Under the pieces are notes generated by a model. That model saw nothing but the letters and a program-made list of their open reading frames with translations, ran no database searches and was not told the DNA's origin. A stretch of 64,000 nucleotides of DNA, from contig JABMNO010000036.1 of NCBI GenBank assembly GCA_013204555.1, positions 1 to 64,000 on the forward strand, written 5' to 3'. The DNA comes from Chloroflexota bacterium (GTDB lineage Bacteria; Chloroflexota; Dehalococcoidia; Lucifugimonadales; Lucifugimonadaceae). The translations under genes were made by a program, and so were the position numbers. Shown here one piece after another: positions 1-7,976 of this stretch; the stretch's first letter is position 1, and the number at the start of each line of letters is the position of its first letter.

Positions 1-340
1 CATTAAAGCGGCACGCGAGCTGGGTTCAGAGCGTCGTGAGACAGCTCGGTCTCTATCCGCCGTGGGCGTAGGAAATTTGAGGAGCGCCGTTCCTAGTACG
101 AGAGGACCGGAATGGACAAACCTCTGGTGTGCCGGTTGTGATGCCAATTGCATCGCCGGGTAGCCACGTTTGGGCGGGATAAGCGCTGAAAGCATCTAAG
201 TGCGAAGCCCTCTCCGAGATTAGATTTCCCATCCCCTTGAGGGAGTAAGGTCCGCTGGAGACTACAGCGTAGATAGGCCGCAGGTGTAAGGGTAGCGATA
301 CCTTGAGCTGAGCGGTACTAATTGACCGAGGGCTTGACCC
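1..340 (+). rRNA. rrl: 23S ribosomal RNA, 3' end (partial)
   Basis: The stretch holds the conserved domain VI of large-subunit rRNA. The sarcin-ricin loop core (AGTACGAGAGGACC) lies near 97-110 and the usual closing sequence GAGGGCTTGACC near 327-338. The gene begins before the window, so only its last roughly 340 bases are here. It is followed by an initiator tRNA gene and a 5S rRNA gene, so this is the distal half of an rRNA operon. The exact 3' end is estimated from the conserved terminal motif. Confidence 0.95.
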
Positions 341-466
341 ACATTAAAGGCGAGCTGTCTTTGCCAAAAGTGTTCGGAATCAAAAATAATGTTCATTGAT
401 ATGGACGTTGAAAGCGGGTACCCATCAGGGGACCTCTGCAGCGCCTGTGTCGATTAACGTCGGCGT

Positions 467-541
467 TGCGGGGTGGAGCAGTGGCAGCTCGTTGGGCTCA
501 TAACCCAAAGGTCGGTGGTTCGAATCCACCCCCCGCGACCA
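467..541 (+). tRNA. tRNA-fMet (initiator, anticodon CAT)
   Basis: A complete cloverleaf can be folded with anticodon CAT in the loop CTCATAA. Three consecutive G:C pairs (GGG/CCC) close the anticodon stem, the hallmark of initiator tRNA. The T-arm contains GGTTCGAATCC and the CCA end is encoded at 539-541. Acceptor strands are 467-473 and 531-537. The first pair is U1 with G72, a wobble rather than the C1xA72 mismatch of E. coli, so the end is still weakly paired as expected for an initiator. It sits between 23S and 5S rRNA, inside the rRNA operon. Confidence 0.93.
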
Positions 542-611
542 TACTTCAAGCGACTCACGAAGGCAGCTGATGCGGTCAGTGAGACGGAATTGAAGGCAAG
601 TATTTATAAGT

Positions 612-731
612 CCTCTGGTGGTTAGAGCGCGTCGGTCCCACCCGTTCCCATCCCGAACACGGAAGTGAAACGATGTAGCGTTGACGATACTGCACTGGTG
701 ACGGTGTGGGAAAATAGATCACTGCCAGGGG
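612..731 (+). rRNA. rrf: 5S ribosomal RNA
   Basis: The conserved 5S core CCCATCCCGAACACGGAAGTGAAA is recognisable around 648-670. The 5' strand (CCTCTGGTG...) pairs with the 3' strand (...CACTGCCAGGGG) to form helix I, which fixes the ends to within a few bases. The gene is about 120 nt, normal for 5S. It is the last gene of the rRNA operon and is followed within 12 nt by a terminator hairpin. Confidence 0.93.
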
Positions 732-742
732 GTTTTACTTTT

Positions 743-776
743 AACCGGATCTCGTATGAGATCTGGTTTTCGCTTT
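743..776 (+). terminator. rRNA operon Rho-independent terminator
   Basis: An 11-bp stem (AACCGGATCTC / GAGATCTGGTT, one G:T wobble) with a GTAT loop is followed by a T-rich tract (TTTTCGCTTT). It lies just after 5S rRNA in the direction of transcription. Confidence 0.85.
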
Positions 777-856
777 AAGGGATTGTTGGAATGAGGCGCG
801 CTGCTGAGGTTTGTGATGTACGTAAGAAGTCGGTACATGGGCCAGGTGTCCCTGGG

Positions 857-2005
857 CTAGCCGGCCATTTCGAGGACTGTGTCGTACATGGAGATGACGT
901 TTTCGGGTGGGACTTCGGCGCGGATGTTGTGGACTGCGGCTACTGTCCAGCCGCCGTTGTGGCCGAGGTCGTTCTTGCGGGCGCGAACCTCGCGTGCCAC
1001 GTCTGTTGCGGTACCGAACGGCAGGATGTGCTGGGTATCGATTCCACCCCAGAATGAGAGGTCGGCGCCAAAGTCTCGCTTCAACTCGGTTGGGTTCATG
1101 CCTGCTGCGTTGACTTGAACCGGGTTGATAACGTTAACTCCGCAGTCGATCAGATCGCCCAACAGAGGCCGAATGGCTCCACAACTGTGTAGGATTATTC
1201 TGGCATCGGTCCTGCTGCGAATGGCGTCGCCAAGCTGGCGGTGATATGGCTTGATCGCCTTCCTGTAGAGGTCCGGGCCCATCAGCGGCTGTGTCTGCAT
1301 GCCGAGGTCATCAGCCCAAGAGACCCCATCGATGAGATCGCCGACTTCATCGAGGACTGTGCGGGCGAACTCACAGACCATGATCGCACCGCGTTCTTGC
1401 AGCGCCTCAGCGAATGACGGGTTGATTAGCAGGTCCATGAGGTATTCGCCGAATCCGCGTAGCCGCTGTGCGAGGTATAGCCCACCAACGTTGCGTAGCC
1501 GGATGATCAGAGCGTAGTCAGTCTCTTCTCGCATTCTGAGGAAGTAGTCCCGCAGACCGGCGGTAATTTCGGGTACTTTGGGATCTGGCCATGGCAGCGC
1601 ATCGACGTCGGCAGCGGTGGGAGACTCAAGATGTTGCAGTGGACCTTGCACGTTGATGTATGGCGATGCCGTGTCGGATCGTTTCCACGTGATGCCCCAC
1701 CCGTCGACTGCTGTGAGATCGTCGATTCGCGTTCGATCGTCTACGGAACCGATCATTGCCGATATACCGCGGACGTCAGTATCGAACCGCTGCTGGACGC
1801 GTTCGCCGGGGATGATAGTGGCCTCTTCCCCGATGTCTCTCTCGTCGACCTGTTCCGGCTCGAAACCCAAGTGAAGGAGCAGAGCAGCGTATGCGTCTGC
1901 CTGTATTCCCGTTTCATGCGAGCCCCCGAAGTCGACGGGTGGGCGGTCGGTCTCTTCATGGTTGAGCGCCTTGAGCACTCGGTCCCGATGGGTCAAGGTT
2001 GGCAT
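857..2005 (-). CDS. Uroporphyrinogen decarboxylase (URO-D) family protein
   Basis: A 382-residue protein with the URO-D TIM-barrel fold. The N-terminal segment RVLKALNHEETDRPPVDFG (9-27) and the C-terminal motifs HSCG (272-275) and WGGIDTQ (319-325) are typical of the URO-D/MtaA-like group. That group includes methyltransferases acting on corrinoid proteins and many uncharacterised members. True HemE has a different active-site arrangement and usually sits with heme genes; none are here, so a role in heme synthesis is unlikely. The ATG start has a GAGGG Shine-Dalgarno about 8 nt upstream. It is a single gene pointing toward the rRNA operon. The substrate cannot be told from sequence; a corrinoid-linked demethylation or a decarboxylation are the family possibilities. 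Confidence 0.85.
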   Translation of the reverse strand: MPTLTHRDRVLKALNHEETDRPPVDFGGSHETGIQADAYAALLLHLGFEPEQVDERDIGEEATIIPGERVQQRFDTDVRGISAMIGSVDDRTRIDDLTAVDGWGITWKRSDTASPYINVQGPLQHLESPTAADVDALPWPDPKVPEITAGLRDYFLRMREETDYALIIRLRNVGGLYLAQRLRGFGEYLMDLLINPSFAEALQERGAIMVCEFARTVLDEVGDLIDGVSWADDLGMQTQPLMGPDLYRKAIKPYHRQLGDAIRSRTDARIILHSCGAIRPLLGDLIDCGVNVINPVQVNAAGMNPTELKRDFGADLSFWGGIDTQHILPFGTATDVAREVRARKNDLGHNGGWTVAAVHNIRAEVPPENVISMYDTVLEMAG

Positions 2006-2139
2006 TTGTTTATCCCTCGTTGCACAGGTCGCAGTGATTGTTCGGAGTCAGCATCGCAAAGAAGGTGTGAGTTTTGTGGGAGTGCCTGCCACGCGGGGTG
2101 GTTGCCGCACAGGCATTTGCCGCGGAGCGGCTGGGAGCC

Positions 2140-2161
2140 GGGGCACGTTGCAACGTGCCCC
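2140..2161. repeat. REP-like perfect palindrome
   Basis: GGGGCACGTTG is followed directly by its reverse complement CAACGTGCCCC. A close relative (GGCACGT/ACGTGCC with a 3-nt loop) lies at 17053-17069 in another intergenic gap, which suggests a dispersed extragenic palindrome and not a single operator. Confidence 0.6.
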
Positions 2162-2280
2162 TACGTGTAGTCCCCATGAACGTTGTTTACTTGAAACAGG
2201 GGAAGCTGATTCTCGGGAGGTATCTGACCATGTCATAAAGGAAGTTCTCCCGGTGGACCATCACAATGAGCCGCAGGAGA

Positions 2281-2319
2281 CGCCAAAGCGCCCCGGAGCG
2301 GGTGTCCGGGGCGCTGGCG
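2281..2319 (-). terminator. Possible terminator hairpin after the VWA gene
   Basis: The arms CGCCA(AA)GCGCCCCGGA and TCCGGGGCGCTGGCG form a 15-bp GC-rich stem with a 2-nt bulge and a 7-nt loop. It sits about 30 nt beyond the stop of the minus-strand VWA gene. No T-run follows on the minus strand, so it may slow polymerase or protect the 3' end instead of acting as a classic intrinsic terminator. Confidence 0.45.
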
Positions 2320-2350
2320 CGGGGACGGGAGGTTGGGGTCCTAAAGGGGA

Positions 2351-4426
2351 TCACTCACCGGCTGGGATGTAGCCGGTGACGCCCAGGGCCTGTGCCGTTT
2401 CTATCAACTTGAGCAGTTCTTCGGAGCGTGGGTCGCTCAGTTGGCCTGCTGCTGATAGTCCGCGCAGGACTTCGGCGAGTTCTGCCAGCGATACGTCGCC
2501 GGCATGGGGGCTCTCGCGAAGGATCTCTGCGAACATCGCTGCGGTTGCCGTTACCTGGTAGGCGGTCCGGGAGTCGCTGAATGCGACATCTGTGACTTTG
2601 CCTTCCACGGCAATTGATACCTCGCCAATTTCGCCTGTGTCCGGGTCGGCGTAGCGAACTCGTACGTCGCCTAGCTTCCCAACAGGCTCATCGACCAGCC
2701 TCAATTCGTATATGGCGGTGACCGTGTGGCCAGCGCCAACTTCACCTGCATCGACAGTATCGTCCAGGAACTCTTCAGTGGTTAGCGAGCGGTTTTCGTA
2801 GCCCACAAGCCTGTGCATGGCGACCGCCTCCGGGTTGAACTCGACTTGAATCTTGGCCTCTGTGGCTATGACTTCAAGAAAGCCGGTCAGTCCGTTGCCA
2901 AATATCCGGGTCGCTTCACTAAGGGAGTCTATGTACGAGTAGTTACCGTCACCATCGTCAGCAAGATGCTCCAGGAGAACGTCGTTGAAGTTATCCAGGC
3001 CAACGCCGACGGTTGAAAGTGTGATGCCATCTTGCGCCGTCTCTTTGATGTCGCTAAGCAGCGCATCCGAACCAGTCTGGCCAATATTTGCTACGCCGTC
3101 TGACATGAGGATCACCCGGTTAATGTTGCCAGGGATGAAGTTCTCTTCAGCCATGGCATACCCGAGCCGGAGCCCCTGCTCGGCGTTCGTAGAGTTACGG
3201 GCGACGAGGGAATTCACGACTGTGAGCACGGAACCCTTATCGGTCGTCGGCTCGAGCAGCCTCCGGGCAGTCGTGCCGTACTCGACGATGCCAATGCGAT
3301 CTCCATCACGAAGGTTGGAGACCAGCTCACCGATGCTTCGCTGTACCAGCCCGAGGCGGTTGTCGCGCCCCATGCTTCCGGAGGTGTCAATCACGAAGGA
3401 GAGGGTCGCCACACGACGATCATCAACGGCGATATCCTGGCCATTTACGCCAATCCGCAGAAGGATTCGACCGTCATCATGGAACGGCGATGCGGCGGCA
3501 TCAACGTTTATGTCGAACGTTCCGGTCGTATCCGGGTAGTCCTGGTCGAAGTAGTTCACAAACTCTTCAACCCGAATGGCGTCTGGAGGCGGGACTCTTC
3601 CTGAATTTAGCCAGCCACGTGTCAGCGTGTAGGAAGCCGTATCCACGTCCATTGCAAACGTCGAGAACGGATCCACCGAGGTGGTGGAAAACGGGTTGAC
3701 GCCGTAGTTCTGGAAGAACGTGGCCGATGGCGGTTCAGGCGGTGGAAGCAGTTCTCCAGCGAGTACTTGCCTGACCAACTCATCGTACTGCTCCTGGCTG
3801 ATGCCGTAGCCGCTTTCTGAGAGAGCGGCTACTATGGCCTCGGCGTCGACGAGAGTCATCACTGAGTCGGCCGTGACTACGACCTCACCCGAGTCTCCTT
3901 GCTCCGATACGACGACGGTTTGCACCAAGAATTGGGGCACCACTCTTTCGACCGTTACCGTCTGCACGACCGTGTCTGCAGAGACGAAATTAGGGGCGGC
4001 TGTCGCGGCCGGCATAGCGGTCGGTGCCGCTGCCGGGTTGAGAGTCACGTCATCAGCACCGCCTCGTGTGCCTGACGGTCCGGGCATTCCAGGGGCGCCT
4101 GGAGCGCCAAGCGCGCCTGGCGCTCCAGCTTCACCGGGCTCACCTGCGTATATAGTCGAATTGGAGTTATCGGAAACAATGCCAATCTGCCACGCGGTCA
4201 CGCCTATGGCGACCACAAGTGCTGCAGCGATACCTGTTCCGACAATCTGCCTGCGTGTAGCCGCAAGCAACGCAACCCGGCTCCACAGGGAGTTGCTCGC
4301 CTGCTCCGTTAGATTGCTCTCGATTCGGTCAAACAGATCGACAGGGGCGTGTGTTTCTGCTCGCTCCTTGTCAAAGAATCCGGAAAGTTTTGATTCGATT
4401 GGGAATGTATTTGTGTCGTTGCTCAT
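2351..4426 (-). CDS. Membrane-anchored VWA protein (YfbK-like) with collagen-like segment
   Basis: The start is placed at an ATG overlapping the stop of the upstream sigma gene (ATGA), with GGAGGG just before it, giving 691 residues. Seen in order: a cytoplasmic N-terminus (1-60); one membrane segment (about 61-83); nine Gly-X-Y triplets (95-121) like collagen; a low-complexity linker; the YfbK-type N-terminal region (about 245-325, with FAMDVDTASY and VEEFVNYF); and a von Willebrand A domain whose MIDAS begins DTSGSM (347-352) and continues with a conserved Thr and MSDG. The C-terminal part matches the DUF3520 region that follows VWA in this family. Translational coupling to an ECF sigma factor suggests that the cytoplasmic N-terminus acts as an anti-sigma domain, or that the pair responds to envelope state. 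That link is inference. Confidence 0.85.
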   Translation of the reverse strand: MSNDTNTFPIESKLSGFFDKERAETHAPVDLFDRIESNLTEQASNSLWSRVALLAATRRQIVGTGIAAALVVAIGVTAWQIGIVSDNSNSTIYAGEPGEAGAPGALGAPGAPGMPGPSGTRGGADDVTLNPAAAPTAMPAATAAPNFVSADTVVQTVTVERVVPQFLVQTVVVSEQGDSGEVVVTADSVMTLVDAEAIVAALSESGYGISQEQYDELVRQVLAGELLPPPEPPSATFFQNYGVNPFSTTSVDPFSTFAMDVDTASYTLTRGWLNSGRVPPPDAIRVEEFVNYFDQDYPDTTGTFDINVDAAASPFHDDGRILLRIGVNGQDIAVDDRRVATLSFVIDTSGSMGRDNRLGLVQRSIGELVSNLRDGDRIGIVEYGTTARRLLEPTTDKGSVLTVVNSLVARNSTNAEQGLRLGYAMAEENFIPGNINRVILMSDGVANIGQTGSDALLSDIKETAQDGITLSTVGVGLDNFNDVLLEHLADDGDGNYSYIDSLSEATRIFGNGLTGFLEVIATEAKIQVEFNPEAVAMHRLVGYENRSLTTEEFLDDTVDAGEVGAGHTVTAIYELRLVDEPVGKLGDVRVRYADPDTGEIGEVSIAVEGKVTDVAFSDSRTAYQVTATAAMFAEILRESPHAGDVSLAELAEVLRGLSAAGQLSDPRSEELLKLIETAQALGVTGYIPAGE

Positions 4427-5007
4427 CGCTGCATACCCTCCTTGGGGAGCAGAACGGGGACGGGAGATAGGTCGGGATTCAGGGGTTCCAGGATTCCCTG
4501 GAGTTGCCTTAGTGCTCGGTGTAGCCGTGACTTCACGGTGCCCTCTTTCCAACCGAGCGTGCGTGCGATTTCCGGCACGGACATTTCGGCGTAGAAACGG
4601 AGCACGACGGCCTGACGTGGCTCGAAGGGGAGTTCGGACAACGCGGATCGAATTCGATCCGCGTCTTCGGCTGTGATAACCGCGTCCAGAGAGTTGAAAC
4701 TGGAATACGGCTCTTCGTAATACTCGGTGGAGCTAATTTCTGTTGGTCTGCGTCGTCGCATGATGCTCTTCACGCGGTTGACCAGAATCGTCATGAGCCA
4801 GGCTTTGAGGTTCGTCCCAGGCTCGAATTTCCGTATCGACTTCCAGGCAAGGATCAACGCATCCTGAACAATGTCCTCGGCAAGCATCCTGTCGCGAGTC
4901 ATCATCAAAGCGGTTCCGTACATGAGATCGCCGTACTGTTCTACGATCCCTTTGAAAGCGCCCTTATGTCCTTCCTGGCAAAGCTTGACCGCTTGAATTT
5001 CGTTCAA
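4423..5007 (-). CDS. ECF-family RNA polymerase sigma factor
   Basis: A 194-residue sigma-70 family protein. Region 2 spans about 24-95 (DIVQDALILAWKSIRKF, then KAWLMTILVNRVKSIMR) and region 4 about 127-175 (LPFEPRQAVVLRFY, with the helix-turn-helix ending in EGTVKSRLHRALRQL). Regions 1.1 and 3 are absent, as in ECF sigmas. The start codon is TTG, preceded by AGGAGG at 5 nt. The stop overlaps the start of the VWA membrane protein by four bases, so the two are one transcription and translation unit. It is divergent from a second ECF sigma gene about 510 bp away. By family it directs RNA polymerase to a small regulon, usually including its own promoter. Confidence 0.93.
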   Translation of the reverse strand: MNEIQAVKLCQEGHKGAFKGIVEQYGDLMYGTALMMTRDRMLAEDIVQDALILAWKSIRKFEPGTNLKAWLMTILVNRVKSIMRRRRPTEISSTEYYEEPYSSFNSLDAVITAEDADRIRSALSELPFEPRQAVVLRFYAEMSVPEIARTLGWKEGTVKSRLHRALRQLQGILEPLNPDLSPVPVLLPKEGMQR

Positions 5008-5517
5008 GGGTCCCTCCTCTCTGCTGGATCGGCCTATCGAACTGACGTGGTTGTCAGTTTTTCAATCAGGATTGCTGCAGCGTCCTGCAATACATAACGC
5101 AGGCTGGGCGCGAATCGTTCCCAGATATTCGCAGATTTGATTACCAAGTTAACGAATGTGAACGGGTCACCCATATGACATTAGGCCACCACCACTCCCT
5201 TCATCGCGGAGCACACGCCCCTCCCCCCGACTATCATCACGGATGCCGGTAGGTATGGCGTGTGCGTGCTGGATCCCGGACATCTCCGATGGAGCCTCCG
5301 ATTCCGGGATGAGGGTGATGATGGCCACGTTCCTTCTCATGGGGTTCTGGCCGGGGATGGCGGGCGATTGGTGCGGAGGCAGCATGTGGGTCGCAGGGTG
5401 ATGGTTGGGAACGCCCGCTTGAGCGCAGTGAACCAACAACCTCTTGGCGACGAATTACTTGCGGATGCTCAAGCGTAAATTTCACCTTAGATATTTTTGT
5501 TTTCCTTGGAAAGTCAT
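5008..5517. promoter_or_regulatory. Intergenic region between two divergent ECF sigma modules
   Basis: About 510 bp without a supportable gene; short open frames here lack family signals. It must hold the promoters of both sigma operons. An 8-bp inverted repeat (ATCCCGGA at 5273-5280 and TCCGGGAT at 5303-5310) lies near the middle and could be a binding site. I could not identify ECF -35 (AAC-type) and -10 pairs with confidence. Confidence 0.45.
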
Positions 5518-6222
5518 ATGATTGGCGCTCTGCAGATAGCTGGACGGCTAATTCACTCGCCCTTGTATACGGACCGTATCGTCCTCGAGGACAGTGAAAG
5601 GTCACGAGCTGCGATTGCCCTGCATGCACTTGATCGAAAGGACGCTCAGTCGCCGGATTCCGCACGCGAAATGGTCGATTCGACTGAGCTGACACGCAGG
5701 CTACAGCTAAAAGATCCAGACGCACTTGAGCAGCTTTATGAGTTGCTCTCAGGCAGGGCTTTTGGACTTGCATACCGAGTTCTTAGCGATGGCGCGGCAG
5801 CTGAAGACGTGGTCCAGGAGGCGTTCCTCTGGATCTGGAATAACCCTGAGCGCATAAACGCATCCAGAGGCCGAGTGGAGTCGTTGCTGCTGACGATTGT
5901 CCATCGGCGAGCGATTGACGCTGCGCGTTCTCGCTCCCGACGCGACGCCCTGGGCACTGAGATGGACGACAACCTGATTGATGAGGACGCGTCTGATCTA
6001 TTTGATTCGGTAGCTGAGCGTATGTCATCTGATGAGGTTCGAAAACGGGTCGATTTACTTTCTGACGAACAGAAGCAGGTGATTGAACTTGCTTACTTCG
6101 GCGGCATGACACACAGCGAAATATCGGACGAAATCGGGATTCCATTGGGAACGGTAAAGAGTCGACTCAGGTTAGGAATGGACAAACTGAGGATTTCATT
6201 TGGCCTGGGAGGCTCAGCATGA
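5518..6222 (+). CDS. ECF sigma factor, SigK-like, paired with RskA-like anti-sigma
   Basis: Sigma-70 region 2 (GAAAEDVVQEAFLWIWNNP and the following VESLLLTIVHRRAIDAAR) and region 4 (LSDEQKQVIELAYFGGMTHSEI, then IPLGTVKSRLRLGMDKL) are clear. The start is uncertain. ATG at 5518 follows a weak GGAAAG and gives 234 residues. An in-frame TTG lies at 5497. An ATG at 5671 (MVDSTEL...) gives 183 residues, the usual ECF length, but lacks a good ribosome site. The stop overlaps the next gene by four bases (ATGA). The pairing with an RskA-type anti-sigma matches the SigK/RskA arrangement, in which release follows an envelope signal. It diverges from the other sigma/VWA pair. Confidence 0.9.
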   Translation: MIGALQIAGRLIHSPLYTDRIVLEDSERSRAAIALHALDRKDAQSPDSAREMVDSTELTRRLQLKDPDALEQLYELLSGRAFGLAYRVLSDGAAAEDVVQEAFLWIWNNPERINASRGRVESLLLTIVHRRAIDAARSRSRRDALGTEMDDNLIDEDASDLFDSVAERMSSDEVRKRVDLLSDEQKQVIELAYFGGMTHSEISDEIGIPLGTVKSRLRLGMDKLRISFGLGGSA

Positions 6223-6884
6223 ATTGCGATGAAATCCGCGATCTTCTAGGCGCTTATGCCATTGGCGTGGCCACGGCTGAAGAGCGTGCACAGGTCGAGG
6301 GTCACCTCGAAGAATGTGATCTGCACCAAGAGCTTCGCGATCTGAGCGCCGTATCCGCCACGCTGGCTTTCTCCGTCCCTGAAATGGCGCCTCCGGCCAG
6401 CCTCAAACAACGCCTCATGGCCGCGGCTTCCGAAACGCAACCAGCGAAACTTGAACTCATCACGCCAATCTGGCGCAGATTGGCGACCGCCTACGCGATA
6501 GCCGCGGTACTTGCGATAGCCGTCGGAGCGTTGGCAGTGTGGAATATTACCCTCCAGACGACCTCAGACAGCGACAACTTCGTCCATTTCTACCGTGAAG
6601 GGGATGGAGATTGGTTGCGCCTGGAGACCGTACTTGGTGAGCCGAAGGGCACGGTTTCACTGGGGGGACTTGACCGGCTTGAGTCTGGAATGGCCTACCA
6701 GTTGTGGGCTACCCGCGGCGATGAGGTAATCAGTATCGGTGTGTTCAATACCAACCCTGAAGGCAAGTGGTCTGGCGAGTTCCAGTTCGCGTTCTTCTCT
6801 GGCGACGCACTCTGGATCACCGTTGAGCCCGAACAAGGCAGCCCGGAACCTACCGACGAAGCCGTCGTAAGGACTCGCTTCTAG
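6219..6884 (+). CDS. Anti-sigma-K factor RskA-like membrane protein
   Basis: A 221-residue protein with an N-terminal anti-sigma domain: MNCDEIRDLLGAYAIG, then H29-x3-C33-x2-H36, a degenerate form of the HxxxCxxC zinc motif with His in place of the last Cys. A single membrane segment (about 89-110) and an extracytoplasmic RskA C-terminal domain follow (about 115-215; GLDRLESGMAYQLWATRGDE). The start overlaps the sigma stop, so the two are translationally coupled. By family, the cytoplasmic part holds the sigma factor at the membrane until proteolysis or redox change frees it. Substitution of a zinc ligand suggests that metal binding may be weak or absent; this is inference. Confidence 0.9.
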   Translation: MNCDEIRDLLGAYAIGVATAEERAQVEGHLEECDLHQELRDLSAVSATLAFSVPEMAPPASLKQRLMAAASETQPAKLELITPIWRRLATAYAIAAVLAIAVGALAVWNITLQTTSDSDNFVHFYREGDGDWLRLETVLGEPKGTVSLGGLDRLESGMAYQLWATRGDEVISIGVFNTNPEGKWSGEFQFAFFSGDALWITVEPEQGSPEPTDEAVVRTRF

Positions 6885-6908
6885 TTGGGGCCACCTAATG
6901 GCTCGTCG

Positions 6909-7757
6909 TCAGGCTGCTTTCTGCTGGCGTATCGGGGTCACCACTGGAGCTGGCTCTTCCCAGATACGCTCGCCAACCTCATCGAAGAGGATTATCCGAG
7001 GGGTGCCATTCTTGGAAAGCGCCACTGCAGCGCGCATTCGGCCGTTAGCGTCGGACAGGACGAGGTGGGGGGAGCCGTTAGCGAGGGCTCCAAGAACCGC
7101 CGTAGTTTTCCCATCCTCGGAAATAAGCTCAAATCTTCTGGCTTTGATTACATCCGCTGGCTCATCAATCCCGGGAATGGGTACGTCGGCTTTCGCTTTC
7201 TTGGCCATTGCGGGTTCGGGGTCAAGATCCAACTCTTCAGGCACAGTGGCGTGATCAACTACAGGGAGAGGGACGCCATCGGCATCCTTGAGGAACATCC
7301 ATATACGAATGTGATCTTCCTCGCCGGTGCCCGGTCGCTTCGCGAATAGGTGCTCTAGCTGCCCAATATTGCTGGAGGGACCCATCAGTTCGCCGTCGCT
7401 GATGATTGAGCCAACCACCCGAGCCTTGATTTCTATGCCGGCGGCGCCAAGAGTATTAGTTGTACCCCGGGCAAATTTGGTTACGTTGTCCACGATCTTG
7501 TCGGTGACTTCTTCGTTGACTTCTTCCGGCCACTTGCCGGTCAGTGCGCTGTAAACAACCTGGGCCGTGCCCTCGTCGACAACGTAGTGGACCTCACCGC
7601 TCAAATCACCACTGATTAACGCCGTCACCACTATGTCAGACGCCCTGAATGAGGCGGGCCTGGTGGTTGATGAAGCGAGCTTTAGCCCTCGGCCGTACTC
7701 AGCGTCCCAGTAGATGGCGGCAGGCTTAACGAACGAGGCGATGATTTTCTGGTCCAT
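6909..7757 (-). CDS. CheX-like domain protein with C-terminal beta-repeat region
   Basis: Start placed at ATG 7757 (MDQKIIASF...), behind GGGGA at 4 nt, giving 282 residues; a longer frame upstream has no ribosome site. Residues about 1-135 resemble CheX/CheC-type proteins: an FVKPAA helix, GEVHYVVDEGTAQVVYSALTG, then EEVTDKIVDNV where CheX has ExxN. In that motif the catalytic Asn position reads Asp, so phosphatase activity on CheY-P is doubtful. A charged linker with AKKAKAD follows. Residues about 210-270 form three short beta-strand repeats (FELISEDGKTTAVLG, LVLSDANGRMRAAVALS, IILFDEVGERIWEE). No chemotaxis or flagellar genes are nearby. It converges on the anti-sigma gene. Confidence 0.6.
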   Translation of the reverse strand: MDQKIIASFVKPAAIYWDAEYGRGLKLASSTTRPASFRASDIVVTALISGDLSGEVHYVVDEGTAQVVYSALTGKWPEEVNEEVTDKIVDNVTKFARGTTNTLGAAGIEIKARVVGSIISDGELMGPSSNIGQLEHLFAKRPGTGEEDHIRIWMFLKDADGVPLPVVDHATVPEELDLDPEPAMAKKAKADVPIPGIDEPADVIKARRFELISEDGKTTAVLGALANGSPHLVLSDANGRMRAAVALSKNGTPRIILFDEVGERIWEEPAPVVTPIRQQKAA

Positions 7758-7976
7758 ATTCTCCCCATCATGGCCGTAAACTGGCTTTGATCGGCTTGAA
7801 GACAAGTGAACCCCCAAACATGATTGCCGGGGGGAGTGACATTCGATAATTCAAGTCTGTCACTACTGGACGGCCAAGTAATTGGTGCAGGATCTAAAGC
7901 GATCTGCGTGTAAGGCACCAACACGGAAGCGGATCAGCAGCGGTCGCATAACGAGAATCACCGACGGGAGAGATCA

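Larger units (their letters stand above)
2006..2350. other. Intergenic region with two hairpin elements
   Basis: No convincing gene lies here. The stretch holds a perfect 22-bp palindrome (2140-2161) resembling one at 17053-17069, and a longer bulged hairpin (2281-2319) just after the VWA gene. It probably contains the promoter of the URO-D gene near 2006-2060 (minus strand), but I see no clear -35/-10 pair. Confidence 0.5.

Noticed and set aside
857-2005. Call as HemE (heme synthesis)
   Set aside because: The motifs fit the wider URO-D/MtaA-like group and there are no heme genes nearby.
3834-4676. Long plus-strand open frame (280 codons) opposite the VWA and sigma genes
   Set aside because: It lies antisense to two strongly supported genes, and its composition (Ser/Pro/Ala/Arg-rich) is that of a shadow frame. 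No motif is present.
5260-5478. Small plus-strand open frame before the second sigma factor
   Set aside because: No ribosome site, no known motif, and it lies in a region expected to hold promoters.
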